Positions 58,205 through 64,000 of a stretch of 64,000 nucleotides of DNA are shown here, piece after piece. Source of the stretch: Isoetes taiwanensis (taxonomy: Eukaryota > Streptophyta > Lycopodiopsida > Isoetales > Isoetaceae); contig JAJEKV010000003.1 in NCBI GenBank assembly GCA_021234155.1, positions 32,967,166 through 33,031,165 on the forward strand. Direction: 5' to 3'. The number at the start of each line of letters is the position of its first letter. Positions within the stretch are counted from its first letter, which is position 1. Position numbers and translations under genes: made by a program. The notes under the pieces are model-generated. The model made no database searches. It was not told where the DNA came from and saw only the letters and a program-made list of their open reading frames with translations.

Positions 58205-58610
58205 TTTGTCTCTGTTTTGAAAGGTTGTGCCAGAATAGGAGCCATAGTTGAAGGTCGAAAAATACATGCTGAAATTGCAAACAAAGGACTGGAAAGAGAT
58301 CATTTTATTGGTAGCAGTTTAGTAGATATGTATGCCAAATGTGGCTCACTTAGAGAAGCACAGGGTGTCTTTGACAGTTTGCTGGTCCAGTATGTTGCAG
58401 TTTGGAGTGCGCTAATTTCGGGATATGTTGATGGAGGATTTGGTCAGGAGGCACTGGAATGTTTTGCAACTAGGAGGCCAGTCTCCAGATGCTATCATGT
58501 TCTTGTGCATTGTGAGAGCTTGCAGCAGCATTGAGGACATACAGAAGGCACGAGAGACACACTTTTATATCGCACAAGCAGGTCTATAGGAAATAGTTCA
58601 TTCATGGATA
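58205..58610 (+). pseudogene. PPR gene, 3' part after the Helitron
   Basis: Directly after the Helitron end the frame reads FVSVLKGCARIGAIVEGRK, then HFIGSSLVDMYAKCGSLREA and WSALISGYVDGGFGQEALECF, a complete set of PPR repeats. At about 58,470 a one-base-type shift (in TTTTGCAACTAGG) moves the continuation (SPDAIMFLCIVRACSSIEDI) to another frame, and a TAG follows. Similarity to PPRs ends at about 58,610, where the RecG fragment starts. So the gene lacks its C-terminal part here. Without the Helitron the upstream and downstream parts would be one frame as far as the shift. Confidence 0.75.
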
Positions 58611-58612
58611 AA

Positions 58613-59346
58613 CTAAAATAGCTAGATAATCCAAGCATCTATCATTTGTATAAGTTAAGAAGAGATAAAAAGGACGCCATATTTGAAGCAAAATGGGATG
58701 ACAATTATATCTATAGCTCTACAAGCAGATTCAATTTTCCTGATTAAACAGCAAAATGCTAAAGGATTGCAGCTTATACATGTCCACATGAGCATGCCAT
58801 AGATAGAGAAATCCATGCTAAATATACAAAACATGGACACAGAAAGGAATCCAACCTCTGCAACACTTCTTGCCTGCTCCAGTATATGTCCGTCCTCCTC
58901 TAACCTTGCCAAAGTAAAATTTGGCAAGTTCCCTGATTGTCTTTTTCCCAAAAGCTCTCCAGGTCCACGGATCTTCAAATCCATATCAGCCAAGTAAAAC
59001 CCATCAGGTGATTCTTCTAGTAGCTTTAATAGCTTTAATCAATTTACTACGTTTGATGATGATGTCAAGAGAATACATGATGATTTCCTATCCCCCCTGC
59101 CTACACGACCTCTTAGCTGGTGCAACTGTGCCAAACCAAACATTTCTGCATTTTTTATTACTATCAGTGATGCTTGTGGGATATCACTTCCCACCTCTAT
59201 AATTGTTGTCAACACTAAGAGCTTGGTTTCCCCTCTAATAAAATCCTGCATTCCTGATTCTCTTTGAACTGCGGTCATTTGCCCATCAGCCAACCCGCAT
59301 TTGAAATCCTCAAACTTTCTGCTAAGCATATCATAATGTGGAATAG
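58613..59346 (-). pseudogene. RecG helicase 3' fragment, copy 2
   Basis: On the minus strand an exon begins at 59,346 after the acceptor TTGCCTCAG. It reads PHYDMLSRKFEDFKCGLADG (motif IV region), [20 protein letters not shown] (motif V), [20 protein letters not shown] (motif VI), then meets a TGA at 59,039-59,041, and resumes in the same frame through LLEESPDGFYLADMDLKIRG to ARLEEDGHILEQARSVAE. The TGA stands where relatives have Arg (CGA to TGA would explain it). A nine-base repeat in this copy (KLL twice) is absent from copy 1. Sequence after 58,858 is not RecG, and a weak donor (GAG|GTTGGA) lies there. Upstream exons were not found, so the fragment is 5' truncated. Confidence 0.8.
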
Positions 59347-59593
59347 CTGAGGCAAGTTGTTTTCAACAGGCGATAATGTGGACACATTCAATCAGATCAA
59401 AATGAGGCATACTTTCCCTAATGCACAGAACCGAAAGCAATCTCTGCAAAAAATGGGCTAGGCAATAGCATACATGTTTGTTCTGCTTCGCCCCTTCTAG
59501 TTTCTGCAAGCTCAAAGCTTCAAATTGAAGCATGAAATAGCTTAGCATCAGAAACCATGGCTCATTGCGGAGATTAGAACGAAGGGCCAGAAA
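59347..59593. other. Stretch between RecG and the SINE array
   Basis: If RecG copy 2 was once spliced, this would be intron and earlier exon on the minus strand. No helicase motif could be read. Nothing else was found. Confidence 0.3.
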
Positions 59594-60752
59594 GAATATG
59601 TAGCAAAATAACAGGGGGTTCCAGGGGGATTTGATATAGATATAATCCTTGAAACCATAGACCGTATCCCTAAAACAATTCAATGGGTTATTATAAAAAA
59701 AAAACATAGATTTAAGATAAAAAAATATTCACATTAGCTCACTGGTTAGATTGGTTAAAGTAGTCTTATTAGGATATTGAGTTATTTTGGTAGAGGTTCA
59801 ATCCCTCGTGTTTCATATTCTAAAAGCTTAAGCTTAAATCGTGATAGAGGCTCTATATACCATCAAAACCTTAGGCAAACTCAGTATTTGACATCTTAAA
59901 ATCATAGGCGTCCCCAATCATAATTGAGCATAACTTGAAACCATAGACCGTATCCCTAAAACAATTCAATGGGTTATTATAAAAAAAAACATAGATTTAA
60001 GATAAAAAAATATTCACATTAGCTCACTGGTTAGATTGGTTAAAGTAGTCTTATTAGGATATTGAGTTATTTTGGTAGAGGTTCGAATCCCCGTATTTCA
60101 TATTCTAAAAGCTTAAGCGAAATCGTATAGAGGCTCTATATACCATCAAAACCTTAGGCAAACTCGTATTTGACACCTTAAAATCATAGGCGTCCCCAAT
60201 CATAATTGAGACGAGAGGTGTCCAGAGGCTCCAACATACAGTCTTGGCCGTAGGATTGACAGATCCGACGACTGTGGTAGTTCAGGGTGCACCTCGTTTA
60301 GAATATGTAGCAAAATAACAGGGGGTTCCAGGGGGATTTGATATAGATATAATCCTTGAAACCATAGACCGTATCCCTAAAACAATTCAATGGGTTATTA
60401 TAAAAAAAAACATAGATTTAAGATAAAAAAATATTCACATTAGCTCACTGGTTAGATTGGTTAAAGTAGTCTTATTAGGATATTGAGTTATTTTGGTAGA
60501 GGTTCAATCCCCTCAGATTTCATATTCTAAAAGTTTAAGCTAAATCGAGATAGAGGCTCTATATACCATCAAAACCTTAGGCAAACTCGTATTTGACATC
60601 TTAAAATCATAGGTCCCCAATCATAATTGAGCATAATCGAAACGAGAGGTGTTCAGAGGCTCCAACATACAGCCTGGGTCAGGATTGACAGATCCGACGA
60701 CCGTGGGTAGTCCAGGGTGCACCTCGTTTAGAATATGTAGCAAAATAACAGG
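59594..60752 (+). repeat. Three tandem units carrying tRNA-derived SINE heads
   Basis: Units start at 59,594, about 59,934 (missing the first part) and 60,301, with a partial fourth start at 60,731-60,752. Each holds a pol III-like promoter: A box TTAGCTCACTGG at 59,734, 60,019 and 60,440, and B box GGTTCAATCCC or GGTTCGAATCC at 59,795, 60,080 and 60,501, 61 bases from A to B in all three. The body continues with CTATATACCATCAAAACC and ends near CCGACGACTGTGG and GGTGCACCTCGTTTA. Pol III boxes with a non-tRNA body are the definition of a tRNA-derived SINE. The units sit head to tail, which is unusual for separate SINE insertions and points to tandem duplication. Confidence 0.75.
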
Positions 60753-61895
60753 AGAGGTCGAAGTAAAGGAGAGGTCGAGGTCGAGGTGCTACACTTATTT
60801 AGGGTTTGCCGGTTAGATTCGGTTTTTAGAGCCGGCTGCCCCAAACAACAGGGCAACCGAGAGTTCTACAGGCTATTGGGAGTTTGGAGCAGCTTTTGGG
60901 ATGTTCTTGGTATATACCGACATATACCAAGAATATGCCGAAAACCCATGTAAACAAGGGATTGCCCCCCTAGGGGCAACCCCCCAAAAAAAAAGAGAGA
61001 TTTTTATCGGCCAGTTTTTCTTCCAAACCATAGAAAATATCTGAGCACTAAAAATAGAAGGACGATTAAAAAGGCCTTACGCAGCACGCCCTATTTCGAC
61101 ACTAGCATATAACGCCAGTCAAAGGATCAGGATAATATGTTGCCCCTTTGATCGGCCATGCAACACAGAGCAGCGGCAGATGCATTCATAGAGTCCGAAG
61201 ATGCGCTTAACAATGCATTCATAGAGCCCGAAGATGCGATTTATCAAAGGCAGGAATAGCCAAGGCTTTAAGGCATCAATTTATGCAGGGTTTTTGTATT
61301 CAACCCGATCTGATTCCAACCAGGTGATGTTCTGATAAATTTTGAATCAGATGAAATTCTAGATATGAGATAAATTCTGATGTATTTTTGAAGTTCAGGG
61401 CAAAAATAGATGATCTGGGTCTAATGAACAGAGTAGAAATTTTGAAAGAAACAAGGGGTAGCCGTAATGAAGAGTCAACATTAATTACCTCCTTCTAGAA
61501 TCCAAAGCCAATCACATCACTAGAGAATGACAACCATCAAACTCTCTAGATGGGGTGTGGCGTTGTGATGGGGTTTTTCACACCTTTGTTAAGGGAAGTG
61601 AATCACTTTTAATTTGTAGGCACTTAATTTACAATCAATTAAGTATGGCCAAAAAGAGATGGATGTAAGCTTGTTTTTATCAACTGCAGACCAACGGGTA
61701 TAGAACAACAGGTGGTGCTGAGGCTAATCCTGCCACGGAATCATTCAAGGGCGATAGACGTTGACCAGCAAGGAATGATAAAGGAGGTGGTGGGGGACTT
61801 GCAAGACTAAGTGGCTGAGATAAAGATGAAGGAAACCATTTGTAGAGAATTGGAAACAGATAGAGAGACAAGCATTGGAACAAAGGGAATTGGAC
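60753..61895. other. Unassigned sequence with two strong palindromes
   Basis: TTCTTGGTATAT (60,904-60,915) and ATATACCAAGAA (60,922-60,933) form a perfect 12-bp inverted repeat with a six-base loop. TTGCCCC and GGGGCAA pair across CCTA at 60,962-60,979. A run of nine A follows. The rest has no recognised content. The palindromes could be parts of a small transposon whose ends I did not find. Confidence 0.4.
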
Positions 61896-62901
61896 ATTCT
61901 AGAATGGGACTCGCATGAAACCAACAAACCGCCTAGATAGGCTTCTCATTCATCTCAGCAGATTTTCTACAATGGTGGATAGTGGGTTGCCGCACACATG
62001 CGAACTACCCACAAAAAATAAAGGGAAAATCCAATTATATCATTTGGACCCCAACAAAATACAATGCTAATAGAGATTGGGCTAGTGTACCTGCCGAAAG
62101 CTTATCATCGGGATTAAAAAACCCCGCCCTTTCGGGTTTTCGAGGAAAAACCCTAATGATAAACCTTCGGCAAGGGGCTTGGACAAACGTAAGGCATAAA
62201 AATCGCTCCCAAAACCCACGAATGGAAAAGTCGAAACAGATGCCGCTCGCTAACCTGTACCTGCACAACACCAACAAAACAACAAGACAAAACAAACCTC
62301 CCAGAGTGGAGGGTTGATTACGCAAGTGCCACGCGATAAAAAATACAAAAACAAAGAAGGGGGGAGGGTGGGTTCAAAGAGAATAAGGTAATCGGGCAGA
62401 GAGAAGAGGAAGCGCCGATGAGATGTTGATGCGTAACCGCGCCTAAAATAGCGAACTCCCAACTGTAATGGGCATGCGCCCAATGCATGCAAAACATGCA
62501 TGCTCGCCCCATTCTAGAATGGCGATCCGATGTCTCGGATCGATGGGATTCTAGAATGGGACTCGCATGAAACCAACAAACCACCAATACCAAAGGACTT
62601 CCTTACAAACTAGAATCGAGGGCTAAGGTCACGATGAAGGCTAAAGGCCTAAAAGGACAAAGAAGAAAGCAACGCCAATTGGCCAAACCAAGCAGAAGAA
62701 GCCCCTCCCCGCCTCGAAACAATTCAAAGAGAATAAGGTACCGCTGAGAGAAGAGGAAGCTACCGATGAGATGTTGATGCAGAACCGCGCCTAAAATAGC
62801 GAACTCCCAACCAGAATGGGCATGCGCCGCCCGCATGCATGCAAAACATGCATGCTCGTCCCATTCTAGAATGGCGATCCGATGTCTCGGATCGATGGGA
62901 T
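61896..62901 (-). mobile_element. Two-module repeat of family Q, short member
   Basis: On the minus strand module I runs 62,901-62,548 (354 bp) and module II 62,549-61,896 (654 bp). Both begin ATCCCATCGATCCGAGAC with CGATCCGA...TCGGATCG paired, then CCATTCTAGAATGGGAC, and share the next 150-190 bases. Both end GAGTCCCATTCTAGAAT. Module tails match the long member pairwise: GGAAGTCCTTTGGTA for module I and GATGAATGAGAAGCCTATC for module II. The plus-strand arms CCCATTCTAGAATGG appear on both sides of the junction and form a nested palindrome at 62,506-62,562. There is no coding sequence. Confidence 0.65.
62091..62173 (-). other. Nested stem-loop of the short family Q member
   Basis: Arms at 62,091-62,108 and 62,156-62,173 pair over about 18 positions with one bulge. 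They enclose the same loop words as the long member (AGGGTTTT, GAAAACCCGAAAGGGCGGGG, a T run, ATCCCG). Three stem positions differ in both arms from the long member yet remain paired. Confidence 0.6.
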
Positions 62902-63741
62902 AAGTGTTCAACTTTGGAGTTCAGTCATGGCCGATGAATGAAGAGAAAAAAAATTCAACTTTGTTTCACATGGGAAGTTTGGAGAGATATCTTTGATTTC
63001 CATAACAAAAAAAAGAAAAATTTGAAATTTTTAGTTGTGGTATGTTATGGGATTTGGGCTTTATACCTTTTTTATTTTTTTCTAAACCTTTTCCAATAGC
63101 TTGTGACGACGATGTGCGCCGCCCAATTTCATGAGGATTTGGGAGTCAGTGAACTATTGTAATTGGACTGAGATAGACAGAATTGGTGTAAGGCAAGCAT
63201 AAAAGGGAGATTTTGCAAGCAGAAAAAACACAGGCCACTAAGCAATTAGGTCCCCGTTTTCTAAGCAAATAGCAGCGAGATTTTTATTGTTCAGAGCCGT
63301 AAATTTCATGTTAAATGCTTGATTCTAGTTGTATATACAAGTTTGAAGGCTATTTTAAGTCTTATAGAAGGGCTTGAATTTTGTCGTCAAACAATTTTGG
63401 AGGTTCTGACCAAAGTTAAAAACTCCAAATCGTGTGTTGGCCTAGAACTAGGCAGAGGCCAAATAACTGGGACAAGCCTCTATGGGTTAGATCCATTGCT
63501 CGAATGCCCGAAAAAGCCACTATGGCTATCTGGAATAGTTACGCATAGTCTTAATAGGTTTCTCATGACCTAGATATGACCAACTATTCCATTACTACCT
63601 CGAAGTTTCTAACCCCCTTTCGCTAGTGCAAGAGCCCATGGCTCTTTGAAATGCCTCTATAACCTGTTACAAGCACACAACACAAAAAAGATAGAATAAT
63701 CACGCCCTATTCAACGACAATTAACCTCGTAAACAATCCTC
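62902..63741. other. Internal region of the LTR element at the right edge, or spacer
   Basis: The part next to the primer-binding site (about 63,560-63,741) would be the leader of a minus-strand retrotransposon. The open frames here are short and unrecognised. No gag motif was read. Confidence 0.3.
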
Positions 63742-63753
63742 GCTCTGATGCCA
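63742..63753 (-). other. Primer-binding site of an LTR retrotransposon
   Basis: TGGCATCAGAGC on the minus strand differs by one base from TGGTATCAGAGC, the usual plant site pairing with initiator Met tRNA. It lies one base inside an LTR-like end (TTAACA). Confidence 0.7.
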
Positions 63754-63754
63754 T

Positions 63755-64000
63755 TGTTAAAAACCTTACAAGAGGCCAAGTCTGGCTACCATGCACTCCT
63801 AGGTTCCCCATTCCTTGGGTCCCTTGAAGTCCCCATGCTAAACTTGTGTTAATCCCTCGGATCCATACTGCAACAACATATTGCAGTTCCCAATCGTTTC
63901 CAAAACAATTCTACATGGTGTCTTTTCCTAGATCTATGATCTCTTCTATAACATATCAACTTTAGTGGCTGCCACACATATGCATGCATCCATGTGTTAA
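63755..64000 (-). repeat. Partial 5' LTR of a minus-strand element (runs off the window)
   Basis: It ends TTAACA on the minus strand, directly before the primer-binding site, so this is the 3' end of a 5' LTR. The other end lies beyond 64,000. Copia is the more common user of this primer in plants, but the class is not shown by this window. Confidence 0.6.

Noticed and set aside
59734-60510. tRNA genes
   Set aside because: Only the A and B boxes fit; the anticodon arm and acceptor stem cannot be folded, so these are SINE heads.

Overview
This is nuclear DNA of a land plant. The evidence is a LOB-domain (plant-only) transcription factor, a PLS-type pentatricopeptide repeat (PPR) gene, a plant-type RecG helicase fragment, plant Ty3/gypsy, Copia-type, LINE, SINE and Helitron elements, and intron-like splice signals. 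The style of the PPR gene and of the second LINE suggests a fern or another seed-free vascular plant, but that placement is inference. The window is mostly repeats. Few genes look intact, and no rRNA, tRNA gene or CRISPR array was seen.

Layout. 1-6.5 kb: a LOB-domain gene on the minus strand, then sparse sequence with a possible 3' end of an unknown multi-exon gene near 4.5-4.96 kb. 6.6-9.5 kb: a decayed minus-strand Ty3/gypsy element. 9.6-27.45 kb: a stack of three copies (A, B, C) of one larger Ty3/gypsy family, all minus strand, marked by four related LTRs of about 570 bp. Copy C carries gag, protease, RT, RNase H and integrase remnants plus about 4.2 kb of extra sequence between integrase and the 3' LTR. 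27.5-32.3 kb: unresolved. 32.3-34.5 kb: a broken DUF7869-type gene. 34.6-35.5 kb: two tandem copies of a small gene of unknown family, each with its own TATA box; one copy is frameshifted. 35.8-37.2 kb and 39.7-41.9 kb: two different decayed LINEs. 42.3-42.6 kb: a duplicated CATGCA-rich palindromic module upstream of a TATA box.

44.03-51.48 kb: a long, T-rich, apparently non-coding repeat (family Q) built from two head-to-tail modules. A 1 kb member of the same two-module family lies in opposite orientation at 61.90-62.90 kb. Both hold a nested stem-loop whose arms differ in sequence but keep pairing.

51.5-59.35 kb: a PPR gene split by a 4.6 kb Helitron, flanked by two copies of a RecG 3' fragment that share the same premature stop. 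59.6-60.75 kb: three tandem units, each with a tRNA-derived SINE head. The right edge is the 5' LTR and primer-binding site of a minus-strand LTR retrotransposon that runs out of the window.

The genes do not form a pathway. The window is best read as a record of nested insertion and segmental duplication around a few host genes. Comparisons were made by eye, so boundaries are approximate unless a motif fixes them.
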